IMG/VR virus record: IMGVR_UViG_3300025115_000004
Span: 1 to 64,000 of that record
Length of the DNA stretch: 64,000 nucleotides
From: a virus
Direction: 5' to 3' (one strand)
In this document: piece by piece, positions 20,171 to 29,705 of the stretch
How the letters are laid out: every line of letters starts with the position of its first letter
How positions within the stretch are numbered: the stretch's first letter is position 1
The notes under the pieces: generated by a model
The model's input: the letters and a program-made list of their open reading frames with translations, nothing else
What the model was told of the DNA's origin: nothing
Database searches by the model: none
Program-made: the position numbers and the translations under genes

Positions 20171-20457
20171 GTAAAAATAGTCAGGGGCGTAAGACCGGTC
20201 TAGATGCCGAGAAAGGCATGCTTGATGATTTGAACGTTATAGTCGATTTTGTTGTGGGTAATCAAAAATCAGAAGCTGTTGACATCAACAGTGAGACTCT
20301 AGCAGAGGCCTTAGCTTTTCTGGAGATTTACCCAAAGAACTGGGAGGCTCAGGCCGCTGCTATGAGGCAATTAAGGGTGTTAGATAAGATGGTAAAGGAT
20401 CTGATTGAGAAGGTTAGAATACTGCAGAAACGACAAGAATTGCGTATAAAGAAATAA
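20167..20457 (+). CDS. small helical protein, possible small terminase
   Basis: The 96-residue protein is helical with a basic coiled-coil C-terminus (DKMVKDLIEKVRILQKRQ). It is coupled to the regulator by ATGA and lies two genes before the large terminase, where a small terminase subunit often sits, but no helix-turn-helix is evident. Function uncertain. Confidence 0.5.
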   Translation: MSKNSQGRKTGLDAEKGMLDDLNVIVDFVVGNQKSEAVDINSETLAEALAFLEIYPKNWEAQAAAMRQLRVLDKMVKDLIEKVRILQKRQELRIKK

Positions 20458-20469
20458 TGATTACCTTTG
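20440..20469 (+). promoter_or_regulatory. rightward promoter before the packaging genes
   Basis: TTG (20440-20442), 19 bases, TACCTTTG (20462-20469). The ATG of the next gene begins only five bases later, so a transcript from here would be nearly leaderless. Confidence 0.5.
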
Positions 20470-20473
20470 CGTT

Positions 20474-21112
20474 ATGGATAAGGATTGTGTTATAGTACAA
20501 ATCAATAAGGACCTTCTTACAATAGGTCCGGGTCCTGTGGCTTTTCCTCCTGAGGTCTTTGTTGAGGATACAACTGTAAGCGAATTTGGTGATCTGCCTA
20601 AGGGTGTGTATAAGTATAATGTCACCTCAGTGGGTGTTAATGGAGAGAGCTCTTCTTGTCAAGATATTATTGTTTACGCGCGATACGAGGATAATGCTAT
20701 TGTCCTCCGATGGAAACCTATCCCATTTATTAATGAGTACAGAGTTTACAGATCAAGTCAGGAAGGTCCTGATGGTTATTTTACTGTCTTCTCTATGGAT
20801 GGTTATTTCTGTGATGATGGAAGAGGGGTGCTGAATCAGGCCTCTATGTTGCCTCCTGCGCGAACCAAGGAGGTAAATTATCCCAGAAGTATCCACCGAG
20901 CAGCAGTTAAAGGGATTACCTCAGAGTATTTAGGGGGTATGGATATGGGACCTAATATGGCCTATGTCTATATCGAATTACATTCTGGGGAGATTATCTC
21001 TATTAACATAGGTAAGGTAGTGAATCAACCATGGATATCTACTTACCAAGGTCTGTTGAGAGCTGTCAGAACTTTAGAAAAGTGGGTTGATGGCAACTAC
21101 GAAGGCGCGTGA
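20474..21112 (+). CDS. fibronectin-III-like structural protein
   Basis: The 212-residue protein is beta-rich. LPKGVYKYNVTSVGVNGESS near 36-57 and VLRWKPIPFINEYRVYR near 76-92 are the strand pattern of an FN3/Ig-like domain, as in phage surface proteins that bind carbohydrate or decorate the capsid. It overlaps the large terminase start by 23 bases, so it is tightly linked with packaging. Its exact place in the virion is unknown. Confidence 0.5.
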   Translation: MDKDCVIVQINKDLLTIGPGPVAFPPEVFVEDTTVSEFGDLPKGVYKYNVTSVGVNGESSSCQDIIVYARYEDNAIVLRWKPIPFINEYRVYRSSQEGPDGYFTVFSMDGYFCDDGRGVLNQASMLPPARTKEVNYPRSIHRAAVKGITSEYLGGMDMGPNMAYVYIELHSGEIISINIGKVVNQPWISTYQGLLRAVRTLEKWVDGNYEGA

Positions 21113-23381
21113 GAAGTATTTAAACTATCTCTACAAACAATATCAGAAAGGCCTGATAGGGCAGGATAAGCTTGAAGAGCTTAGACGGGAGGGTTATATC
21201 AAAGATGATGAACCTAAGGATGATCCAATCTCTCCAGAATTAAAACGAAGGGTACGTGAATTATCTTGGGACCAGTCCATGGACCCATTCTTGTCTTATG
21301 ATACTACACATTTCAAGTATAAACAGGAGATACGTAAAGATGATTGGTTGCCTGTAAGTGTTACCAGTCATGAGCAAGATTTTATAGACTGGATCAATTC
21401 TATGACTTATGGCTTCTTTCCTCACAGGATAGACTATAAGAAGTTCATTATGTATAAGGTTCAGGCTTATAGATGGTTACTGGATGATGACAACATAACA
21501 AGTTATCATACTGACGAGAGCCGCAGGGACTTTGTAAAGAGAGAGTATGACCGGTGTGCAGAGAATAGTCTTTATTTTGTGGATCGTTATGGGGAACTGA
21601 AAGAAGGTGATATCTCTTCAGGGTATGTGAAATATACGGCCAGAGAGCATCATGCTGTTATCTGTTATCTGTTTGATTGTGGTTACAATGTGATAGGTGG
21701 TAAAGGGAGGCAGATAGGATTTACTTCTATTATGGGGTTGTTGGCTGTTAAAAAGTTGATATTCCAATCCAATTACTATATAAAGTTTGTGACAGAGGAT
21801 AAAGAGACTGGTATAGAGATATTTACAGATAAGATTAAGTACCCATTCGGAGCTCTCCCCAGATGGATGCGCCCCAAGGTTAAGAGTGATAGTGGTACCC
21901 GGTTCTGGCTTTCTGACAAGATTCGTAAGGGGGAGAAAGGTTACCCCAATTCAAGGATTGATGTTATAGCCCCTAAGAATACTGCAATAAACGGAGGATC
22001 TCCTCAGCTGGTTCTTATAGACGAGATTGGTAACATAGGTATTCTTGGAGCTATGCTAAATGAAGGCCGTCCTACCATGTTTTGGAATAACCCTAAGACA
22101 GGTAAATTTGAGTTGAAGCGTCAGGTATGGATGTGGGGAACTGGAGGTAAGATGGAGAAAGGTGGGGGAGAGTATGAGAAAGAGTGGTACAGGATCTTAG
22201 GTTTGTGGGAAGCTAAGTCTAACCATAGTGGTTTTGTTCCTCTGTTCTTTAGTTGGCATTGTCGATTTGATGTTACAGAGTATGAGAAGGAGAAATCATG
22301 GTATTATGGAGCACGAGCTCAGAAAGAAGATATAGATCTAGAGACATCCAAGACACAATTTCACCAGCACTACCCATCTACATTTAATGATATGTTCCTT
22401 AAGACTGCCAGTACTTTGGTATCTCGGGAAATCATTGAAAGCGGTATAGACAGGTGTAGGAAGGTACCTGCCGATCTTCGTCCTGTATATGGCTACTTTG
22501 AGCCTGTATTTGATGAGAGTGATCCAATGCCTCCGGAGAGCGATGTACCTTACAGGATAATAGGTGCTAGGTTTGTGCCTGTATCTGATGAGGATATTAA
22601 GAAAGCCTCTGTTATCATATTTCAGCGTCCGGAACCCGGATGGCGACACAGATATTGGAAAGGTAGTGACCCAATAGCTACAGAGACAGGGCATTCTAAG
22701 TTTGCTTCAGTAATCTGGGATGATCTATACAAGACTATATCGGCTCTAGTCTTTTACCGCGTACAGCATGATCATAAGTATACTTTTCTACAGGTACTAT
22801 TGTTGGGGCTGTATTATGGTATGTCTTCTGACGGATCTGTGGATATAAAGGAGTTGGTAGAGGCAAACATCGGTACCAACTATATAGACTACACGGAGAC
22901 CAAAGGATATTTTCATACTCTCGTTTTCAACTCTCAACTTCCTACTAAGGTTGCGGGAGGTACCCGGCTTATAGGTATTGACAACAAGGGTACGAGGGCT
23001 GATGCTATTATCGATTACATGACGGAGGTGATAAGAGCTTACCATGATAGGTTTTATATATCTCTGATATTCGAACAGTTACATACTTTTGTACAGAAGA
23101 AGACAACTTCTGGTAAGGAGGTATGGGGGGTGGTCAATAAGACCATGCACTATGATGACGTGTTGTACGCCTTGGTTTATGCATACATATGCCGGTTATC
23201 TCACATGCATCTTTCTCCAACAAGGGAGGTGGCTTCTACCACGAGGTTTAAGGTTAGATATAAATTAGTTAGGAACGCTGCCAATGAGGTAGTAAGAGTT
23301 CCTGTCAAAGTACCTATATATGAGACTGTTACAGGTGCATCGCCATTAAATATTGATATATATGAAAATACGTCTGTTTGA
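21090..23381 (+). CDS. terL: terminase large subunit
   Basis: The ATG at 21090 gives 763 residues; a TTG one codon upstream is less likely. The ATPase domain has a Walker-A-like GGKGRQIGFTS near 203-213 and a Walker B LVLIDEIG near 306-313, followed by a coupling-type MWGTGG. The RNase-H-fold nuclease has KGSDPIATETGHS near 524 with the first catalytic Asp, an EQLHTF segment and the terminal HYDDVLYALV near 687 with the last catalytic Asp pair. It packages DNA through the portal. Length is at the large end for the family, as in crAss-like phages. Confidence 0.93.
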   Translation: MATTKAREKYLNYLYKQYQKGLIGQDKLEELRREGYIKDDEPKDDPISPELKRRVRELSWDQSMDPFLSYDTTHFKYKQEIRKDDWLPVSVTSHEQDFIDWINSMTYGFFPHRIDYKKFIMYKVQAYRWLLDDDNITSYHTDESRRDFVKREYDRCAENSLYFVDRYGELKEGDISSGYVKYTAREHHAVICYLFDCGYNVIGGKGRQIGFTSIMGLLAVKKLIFQSNYYIKFVTEDKETGIEIFTDKIKYPFGALPRWMRPKVKSDSGTRFWLSDKIRKGEKGYPNSRIDVIAPKNTAINGGSPQLVLIDEIGNIGILGAMLNEGRPTMFWNNPKTGKFELKRQVWMWGTGGKMEKGGGEYEKEWYRILGLWEAKSNHSGFVPLFFSWHCRFDVTEYEKEKSWYYGARAQKEDIDLETSKTQFHQHYPSTFNDMFLKTASTLVSREIIESGIDRCRKVPADLRPVYGYFEPVFDESDPMPPESDVPYRIIGARFVPVSDEDIKKASVIIFQRPEPGWRHRYWKGSDPIATETGHSKFASVIWDDLYKTISALVFYRVQHDHKYTFLQVLLLGLYYGMSSDGSVDIKELVEANIGTNYIDYTETKGYFHTLVFNSQLPTKVAGGTRLIGIDNKGTRADAIIDYMTEVIRAYHDRFYISLIFEQLHTFVQKKTTSGKEVWGVVNKTMHYDDVLYALVYAYICRLSHMHLSPTREVASTTRFKVRYKLVRNAANEVVRVPVKVPIYETVTGASPLNIDIYENTSV

Positions 23382-23958
23382 TCCTACCGTGGTTGCTCCT
23401 GAGGAGTATCGTCATAAGTATCCGGAGATAGATAGAATTCCGGAATTCAATGATTTGTCTGCTAGGGCTCTAGTTTTTATATGGTGGTATGCTAACCCTA
23501 CTTCTCCTCTTGTGTTATCGATCATAGATGATTATGAGCGGGTTGAGGCTGCTATGAAGATATCAAAATTTAATCCCGGTAAGGGGGAAAAGGAAAAAAT
23601 ATTATCTTTGCAATTTGAGAACAATATGGCAATAGCCATAGATAAGATGTCTCAATTTGACCCCGGTATCCGCTACAAGGGATATAAAATGATAAAAACA
23701 TTATTTGAGCAGTACGAGGGGATCATTGCAAAGGGTACTGACGCTTTCAAGGTTGTTGAGGGTAAAGGAGATAATCAGGTATCTTATATTGACTATAAGA
23801 AATTTGTAGATACAAGCTCTAAGGTAGTTGAGGTTATGCCAGATCTTATTCAGAAGTTAGAGGAAGGTTTTGGGGTAATTGAAGCTAAGGATGAGGATGA
23901 GGATGATGGTTCTGGCGGTGTTCTTAGGGATTGGCACCGTAGTCGTAGTGATGAATAA
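23362..23958 (+). CDS. unknown packaging/head-region protein
   Basis: From the ATG at 23362 this gives 198 residues and overlaps the terminase end by 20 bases. Mostly helical, with a basic middle (KFNPGKGEKEKIL) and an acidic tail (EAKDEDEDDGSGG). A gene of this size between terminase and portal is common in crAss-like phages; role unknown. Confidence 0.6.
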   Translation: MKIRLFDPTVVAPEEYRHKYPEIDRIPEFNDLSARALVFIWWYANPTSPLVLSIIDDYERVEAAMKISKFNPGKGEKEKILSLQFENNMAIAIDKMSQFDPGIRYKGYKMIKTLFEQYEGIIAKGTDAFKVVEGKGDNQVSYIDYKKFVDTSSKVVEVMPDLIQKLEEGFGVIEAKDEDEDDGSGGVLRDWHRSRSDE

Positions 23959-23972
23959 TAAAATACTTTGAT

Positions 23973-26162
23973 ATGATACAGTTACTTACAAGCCCGGCAG
24001 AGAGACCTAATAGGATCGAGACTCCGGAAGTGTTAAAGGGTGAAGAATATCACCTGAGGTATGCTAGGTGGGCCGTATGGACTGGTTCCTCCACGAAACA
24101 TTCTAAATATGTTAATGATTATGACACTAACTTGAAGTTTTATAAAGACGATCAGTGGTGTATGGATGAGGATCTGGATGCTTTCTTCAAGGATGAGGCG
24201 GGTAATGATCGTAACCGATTAAAGGTTACCCGTAATTACGTTCAACCTATGGTGGAGCAGTATAGAGGTAACGCAGAGCGTATGACTTTTGATATGAAGG
24301 CTATCAATATATCCCCATTAGCCAAAAGCCGAAGAGATAAGGCCTTAGCCAGAGCTTTGTCTTATAATCATATAGCTAGGACTTTACCGGGTTACGAGTC
24401 TCATCTTCAGGAGAGCAATGTCCCAATAGGTAATGACACTCAGGTTACTGATGTTTTTAATAATCTATATGTCGATAATTACACCATAGCACTTAACAGA
24501 ATCCTTAAGCATGGTAAGGACGTTAATAGGTTTGATGAAGCTAAATCATTATACGCTAGGGACTTAGCCTTAGCTGGTGTAGCTATAGCTAAACCTTATC
24601 CTCATGGTGGTGAGTGGATGTTTAAGAGGGTCTCTCCAGATCGATTCGGGTGGGATCGTAATGCTCAGGACCCCACTTTGAGGGATGCTGAATATTTCTT
24701 TGAACAGGACATTATTCCTACTCCTTCTATATTCGAACTTTATCAACATATACCTCACAATGTAAGGAAGGCTATTGAACAGCAGGCTACTTCTGTTGTA
24801 GGATCTACGGCTTCTATAGGTAATAAGTTTTTCTCTTTAGGTAGGACCCCGGTTTATACATCTGTATGGAAAGATATCATATACGAGAAGTATGGGTATG
24901 TGATGGATGAGTACGGCCAGAGGATATTGGTAAGAATCGATTATATTGAACCTAATCAGACTGAGCCCAAGTATAAAGAGAAGGATCTTATACCTCTAGA
25001 GAAGCTTACTGAATATCAGAAGAAAGTATTGAAAGGAGGTAATACGGCTTATCTTTATGTAGATCATTGGAGGTATTGTACATTCATCCCGGGAGAAGTT
25101 ATACCGGTTAAAGACGCTAGGGGGCGTATCATGGATGTGGCTTTGGACTATGGCGTTATTCCTTATCAGGAGCCTGATCTTTATAAGCCTACTAATATGG
25201 TGCCACCGTATAAAGTGGGGATATGGTCGTATATTGACGGAGAGGTTTTGTCTCCTGTGTCTGTGGTCATTAACCCTCAAAGGATGATAAACCGGTTTCT
25301 CTCTGTTATGGAGAATCATATAAACAATTCGGGGGGTTCTGGTGTGGTTTATGATAAGGACCTGACAGGAACCTCGCAGGAGGACGATATAAAAGCTGCT
25401 GTAAGTAGGGGCGAGGCTATAGGAGTGCATGCTAAGGGTAGGGGGGTAAACAATGTATTTGGTAGGTACGACAGTACTGTGAAGGAATCTATAGTGGCTT
25501 TTTCATCTTTGATTGAGAATTTTAAGTTAGGGATAGAACAGGTCACTGGGGTGAATGAGGGGGTTAAAGGGGAAACCAATAATCCTGATCAGTTGGTTGG
25601 GGTTATGCAGCTTATGATTCAACGCGGATTAATCATACAGGAACCATTCTATAAAGCTTTATCTGATCTTTATCAGGGATGTTATCAGAGCATAGCCTCT
25701 TCGGGTAGGAGGTATTATATCGATAATGAGGTAGAACTTATGGATATAGTGGGAGAGGATATGTCTTCAGTTATAAAGTTGTCTAAGGATATGCGTAATG
25801 AATCTATGCGCGTTACGGTTGTTCGTAATATGGATAGAGACAATGAGCGTGTGATGGTTGACAGTAATGTGATGACATGGCTTCAGTTTGGTCTTGTGGA
25901 TCAGGAGCTTGCTAGTAAACTTGTTGGTCGGGCTACCATGGAAGAAGCTTTATTCCATATGAGAGACTTCCAGAAGCAACTGGCAGTACTTAAGCGTAAA
26001 CAGCAGCAGGCTGCTGGGCAGGTCGCTCAACAGCAGGCTAACGCTACTGAGCAGGCTGGAAGGGTTGCCTACGGAGAAAAATTACGAGAGGAAATGAGGG
26101 AAGACTTTAATAGAGCCGCTGATAGGGGGGTACAATTAGCCTCTACTACTTCAGCGCAATAA
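23973..26162 (+). CDS. portal protein
   Basis: The 729-residue protein lies directly after the terminase gene. It has the portal signature of a conserved N-terminal segment (YRGNAERMTFDMKA near 89) and a long central domain with DRFGWDRNAQDPTLRDAEYF near 222. The C-terminal coiled coil is Gln/Ala-rich (LAVLKRKQQQAAGQVAQQQ), as in P22/crAss-type portals with an internal barrel. It forms the dodecameric ring through which DNA enters. Confidence 0.85.
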   Translation: MIQLLTSPAERPNRIETPEVLKGEEYHLRYARWAVWTGSSTKHSKYVNDYDTNLKFYKDDQWCMDEDLDAFFKDEAGNDRNRLKVTRNYVQPMVEQYRGNAERMTFDMKAINISPLAKSRRDKALARALSYNHIARTLPGYESHLQESNVPIGNDTQVTDVFNNLYVDNYTIALNRILKHGKDVNRFDEAKSLYARDLALAGVAIAKPYPHGGEWMFKRVSPDRFGWDRNAQDPTLRDAEYFFEQDIIPTPSIFELYQHIPHNVRKAIEQQATSVVGSTASIGNKFFSLGRTPVYTSVWKDIIYEKYGYVMDEYGQRILVRIDYIEPNQTEPKYKEKDLIPLEKLTEYQKKVLKGGNTAYLYVDHWRYCTFIPGEVIPVKDARGRIMDVALDYGVIPYQEPDLYKPTNMVPPYKVGIWSYIDGEVLSPVSVVINPQRMINRFLSVMENHINNSGGSGVVYDKDLTGTSQEDDIKAAVSRGEAIGVHAKGRGVNNVFGRYDSTVKESIVAFSSLIENFKLGIEQVTGVNEGVKGETNNPDQLVGVMQLMIQRGLIIQEPFYKALSDLYQGCYQSIASSGRRYYIDNEVELMDIVGEDMSSVIKLSKDMRNESMRVTVVRNMDRDNERVMVDSNVMTWLQFGLVDQELASKLVGRATMEEALFHMRDFQKQLAVLKRKQQQAAGQVAQQQANATEQAGRVAYGEKLREEMREDFNRAADRGVQLASTTSAQ

Positions 26163-26192
26163 ACTTTTTTGTAAAAAGCAACAATATTTTGC

Positions 26193-26222
26193 TTGTATAA
26201 TGCAGAATAATAAGTATTTTTG
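26193..26222 (+). promoter_or_regulatory. promoter before the capsid genes
   Basis: TTG (26193-26195), 19 bases, TATTTTTG (26215-26222). It is followed by a 70-base leader. Confidence 0.55.
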
Positions 26223-26291
26223 TCATTGATAATAAGTAGGTTATATAAAAAATTACCTAAAAAATTAAGTAACCAATTAAAGTAATTAGCT

Positions 26292-27416
26292 ATGCAAAAT
26301 CAAGCACCAAGGACTGCAAGTCCATCAGACATGATTAATGCTACGCAGGGGATAGTACCTGCGAGTAAGGCTCCGGCTGCTCCGGCTGCTCCGGCTGCTC
26401 CGGCTGCTCCGGCCAATCCACCTAATCCTCCGGCTAATCCTCCGGCTAATCCTCCGACCCCTCCGGCTAATCCAGCTAATCCAACTCCCGTGGTGGTTAC
26501 AACTCCTTTTGGTTCAGATACTTTTGGTGTTCCCGGTGGTCCAACGGCTCCTGTGAAGTTAGCTTCATTTGCTGATGTTCAGGCTTATGCCAAAGATGTT
26601 GCGGGAGTTGAGTTGAAGGATGTAACTGATCTTGCTCCGGTATTACAGGAGTGGGTATCATTGAAGAGAACCAGTCAGGAGATACCTGTTATACAACAGA
26701 AGCTACAAGGGTATGAGAATGTATTCAAGAATCTTCCTGATGACGTATCCCTTATAGTTACAGCGGCTATTCAGGGACAGGACTACATGCCTATAGTCAA
26801 CAAACTCAGCCAGAAGGCTTCTTTAGATCTGGATAAGACTTTTGAGTCACACGATCCTATCCGTTTGGTAAATCACTATACAGGAAACAGTTATACAAGA
26901 GAGTCTTTCGAGGCTCTGGAGGGTAATGTTAAAAATGCTCTTATAGATTCTGCTAAGATCAAATACTCTGCAGATAAGGACGACTATGTCAGGACAATAA
27001 ATAATGCTAAGGCTACCAGCCAAGCTAAGAGTGCTGCCTTTACATCGTCAATTGAAACGTCCATCGCTAATATGGTTACAGCTAATCCTAATATGGATAA
27101 GGCTGTCGTAGACAGGGTGAGACAGATCATGACCATGGGTTTCGCGGATGCTCTGTTTAGTTCGGACAAGTCAGGTTATCTGCCTGAGGCTGCTGAAAAG
27201 ATCGCTATGATGGAGTTCGGTAAGCAGGCTATTCAGGTCCAGAGGAAGACCATAGGAGAACTCGTAGCTAAGGCTCAGAATGCTGGAGCTACAGCTGCTA
27301 CAGAGCAGATATTCTTTAGAAGTGATAAACCCGGAATGCCTTCTGGGGGACCTGTAGATCCTAACATGGTTGCTACGGTCGTTAAGCAGGCTACTGGATT
27401 TTTGAATGCACGATAG
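26292..27416 (+). CDS. scaffold-like/head-assembly protein with Ala-Pro repeat
   Basis: This 374-residue protein is placed directly before the capsid gene. Residues 28-75 are an Ala-Pro/Asn-Pro repeat (AAP and NPP units, nucleotide repeat of 9 bp at about 26368-26480), surely disordered. The rest is helical and charged. This position and make-up fit a scaffolding protein or internal head protein; no protease was seen. The repeat can change length by slippage. Confidence 0.55.
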   Translation: MQNQAPRTASPSDMINATQGIVPASKAPAAPAAPAAPAAPANPPNPPANPPANPPTPPANPANPTPVVVTTPFGSDTFGVPGGPTAPVKLASFADVQAYAKDVAGVELKDVTDLAPVLQEWVSLKRTSQEIPVIQQKLQGYENVFKNLPDDVSLIVTAAIQGQDYMPIVNKLSQKASLDLDKTFESHDPIRLVNHYTGNSYTRESFEALEGNVKNALIDSAKIKYSADKDDYVRTINNAKATSQAKSAAFTSSIETSIANMVTANPNMDKAVVDRVRQIMTMGFADALFSSDKSGYLPEAAEKIAMMEFGKQAIQVQRKTIGELVAKAQNAGATAATEQIFFRSDKPGMPSGGPVDPNMVATVVKQATGFLNAR

Positions 27417-27443
27417 TTATTAACTTTTTTAATTTTTTAGGTA

Positions 27444-28760
27444 ATGCCCGATCCTTTTAACACACAGAATGCATACGTAGCAGTGCCGTCACCGGTACAG
27501 CCTACGAATGTACAGAGCCCCGCGCCTTGGAATCTTAATGCCGATGGCTCTGAGTATGCTGCAGCGTATGGTTATGATACTACTTCGCTGATTAAGAGGG
27601 CTATTGCAGAAGCCATCTATGATGCTGTTCCTGCAAAATATAAAGCCCTTAGACTTCTCTTCGACAGGCCTATAGACTATGAGGCCAGTGATGTATTCAC
27701 CTACATGGAAAAGACCTTTGGTCGTACCGCTCTTCGTGACTCTGGTGGAGGTGTTGCGGGTGGAGCAACTCAGACTATAACCCTGACTACGGGGGGAGGT
27801 AAGAACGTAACCATGAACAAAATCATTGTTTACCCAAACAACCGTAAGGGTATCGTTACCGGTGTTACAGGTGATCAGATAACAGTGAAGAGGTTTAATG
27901 GTGAGTCTAACCTTCCTACAGTTAACGCGGGAGACTATTTCTCTATTCAGGGATCGGTTATAGCTGACGGTATGAACTTCCTTACTCACTATGACAGGAT
28001 GTCTAAAATTGAGCGTTTCAATTACGTTCAGCTTATGCATCGTGATAAGAGGTGGACGAGGAAAGAAATGCAGAAGTTTGCCAACCTTGGTACCACCAAT
28101 TACTTTGAACTGGATAAGAAAGAACAGATGGATCTCCTGCTCGGGGATATGTTTGCCTCTTTCTGGAACGGTCAGAGGGGTGAGGTTGATGTAACTGTTC
28201 CGGGTACAGCTAACGTGTATAAGGCCATGACTATGGGTGGGCTATTCCCTCTTATGGTTGCTGCTGGTTGCGCTAATGCTACCGGAGTTACAGAGGCTAC
28301 CTTGCAGGCTGCTTTTGAGAATCTGGCTTTCCAGACTGACTACAAGTCAGAGGGTGGTGTACGGTTCATATTTGCCCAGAACTCCTTGCTTTATGCTCTG
28401 TCAAAGGCATGGAAAGAGACAGGTATCCGTTATACTCCTAATGATAAGATAGGTGATCTCAACCTTATGGAGTACCGTATTGGTGATATGAGGTTTGTTC
28501 CGGTTGCTACAGAACTCTTCAAGGAGCTCTCTATGTTCCCGGCCGATTTCAAGAACAGGATACTTGTTCTGGACCTCGACACTATCAAACCGGTCTGTAT
28601 GAGGGGTTATGAGCCTATCGAAATGGGTCAGACTAGTCCTAAGGGTGTGAATGGTAGCATCAATGACTACACCGAGTGGTGGATTCAGGGTATGCTGTCC
28701 CTTAAATTCAACAACCCTCTCAGTTCATTCTACATTGATACCGTAGGTATTGCCGCTTAA
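27444..28760 (+). CDS. major capsid protein
   Basis: This 438-residue protein is the most abundant-type gene in the block: isolated leader, strong terminator directly behind it. It has the N-terminal arm and mixed alpha/beta regions typical of HK97-fold capsids (IAEAIYDAVPAKYKALRLLFDRP near 55-77, a central YDRMSKIERFNYVQLMHRDKRW near 177-198). Identification rests mainly on position between scaffold-like and adaptor genes plus length. Confidence 0.75.
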   Translation: MPDPFNTQNAYVAVPSPVQPTNVQSPAPWNLNADGSEYAAAYGYDTTSLIKRAIAEAIYDAVPAKYKALRLLFDRPIDYEASDVFTYMEKTFGRTALRDSGGGVAGGATQTITLTTGGGKNVTMNKIIVYPNNRKGIVTGVTGDQITVKRFNGESNLPTVNAGDYFSIQGSVIADGMNFLTHYDRMSKIERFNYVQLMHRDKRWTRKEMQKFANLGTTNYFELDKKEQMDLLLGDMFASFWNGQRGEVDVTVPGTANVYKAMTMGGLFPLMVAAGCANATGVTEATLQAAFENLAFQTDYKSEGGVRFIFAQNSLLYALSKAWKETGIRYTPNDKIGDLNLMEYRIGDMRFVPVATELFKELSMFPADFKNRILVLDLDTIKPVCMRGYEPIEMGQTSPKGVNGSINDYTEWWIQGMLSLKFNNPLSSFYIDTVGIAA

Positions 28761-28767
28761 GCATAAC

Positions 28768-28798
28768 GGGGCCGGTAGGTACCGGCCCCATTTTTTTT
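28768..28798 (+). terminator. strong intrinsic terminator after the capsid gene
   Basis: A perfect stem GGGGCCGGT / ACCGGCCCC with four-base loop AGGT is followed by CA and eight T. It would let the capsid mRNA exceed the downstream genes or protect its 3' end. Confidence 0.9.
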
Positions 28799-28828
28799 AT
28801 TTTACTAATTTTTCTAAAAACTTTTATC

Positions 28829-29701
28829 ATGCCACCAAAAGGTAACAGACTATCAGACGAGCCTCAAAATGGGGTGCCCGGATCAGAAAATGAGAAAGAA
28901 AAATCAAATGAGATCGAGGGTAATGAAGTTGTTGCTTCTTTGCAGGAAGAGTTGAAGAATAAAGAAAAGGCTATTGAGGATCTTCAGGGCCTTATCTTTA
29001 AACTTCAGGAAGCCTCTCAGCAGCAAGCATCGGACAAACCTAAGAAGAGTGATATAGACATTGCTACTCTTCGTCAGCAGGTTGAGTCTTTAACAACACA
29101 ACTAACAGCTTTATCACAACAGAGGGCTGTAACGACTCCGCAAGGTGCTCGTGTTCTCTTTCGCGAACCTGTAGCTTCTGATCTTCAGGAGGACAGTGTA
29201 ACCTTTACCGCTAGGAGTGTTCTATATGTAGTAGGATCATATCGTGATCACAGGGGTTTGGAGGTTATACCTCCACACAGATTGATAACTTTCAGTTACG
29301 CGGCCAGTGATGTTAGGAAAGACGGTCGTGAGGAGGAGATACGTAACTACTCTCAGTACACTACCAAGCTGAAGACTGAAATTGACTTTTTGAGGAATCA
29401 CCCTCATTACGGTATAACTTTCTCTGAGAATCTTCATAACATGATGCAGGAGGATGTATTGGATATACGGTTCAAGGCTAATGCTGCTAGTCAGTTAGCT
29501 GCTCTTCCTCCGGAGGCTATCTTTGAGAGAGCTATGGAATATAAGATTCCTAATGCTAATCAGAAGTCCGCGGATCAACTTCGTCAGCTTCTTGTGGAGA
29601 TTATGTCTTCCGAGTTTAAGCAGGCTGAGAAGGATATGCAGGCTGAGGCTACCAAGAGAAGGGTGATGGCTCTTGCGTCTATAACAGCTAAAGAAGAATA
29701 A
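28829..29701 (+). CDS. head-associated protein with coiled coil
   Basis: In this 290-residue protein, residues 30-100 are a coiled coil (EEVVASLQEELKNKEKAIEDL…, then TLRQQVESLTTQL), followed by a beta-rich domain and a helical C-terminus. Position after the capsid gene suggests an auxiliary head protein or stopper. Unrecognised. Confidence 0.55.
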   Translation: MPPKGNRLSDEPQNGVPGSENEKEKSNEIEGNEVVASLQEELKNKEKAIEDLQGLIFKLQEASQQQASDKPKKSDIDIATLRQQVESLTTQLTALSQQRAVTTPQGARVLFREPVASDLQEDSVTFTARSVLYVVGSYRDHRGLEVIPPHRLITFSYAASDVRKDGREEEIRNYSQYTTKLKTEIDFLRNHPHYGITFSENLHNMMQEDVLDIRFKANAASQLAALPPEAIFERAMEYKIPNANQKSADQLRQLLVEIMSSEFKQAEKDMQAEATKRRVMALASITAKEE

Positions 29702-29705
29702 TGCT

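Noticed and set aside
23797-23958. Large terminase or portal with recoded TAG stops
   Set aside because: TAG is used as a normal stop at 8654-8656, 10670-10672 and 11270-11272 with frames ending sensibly, so no stop recoding is needed.
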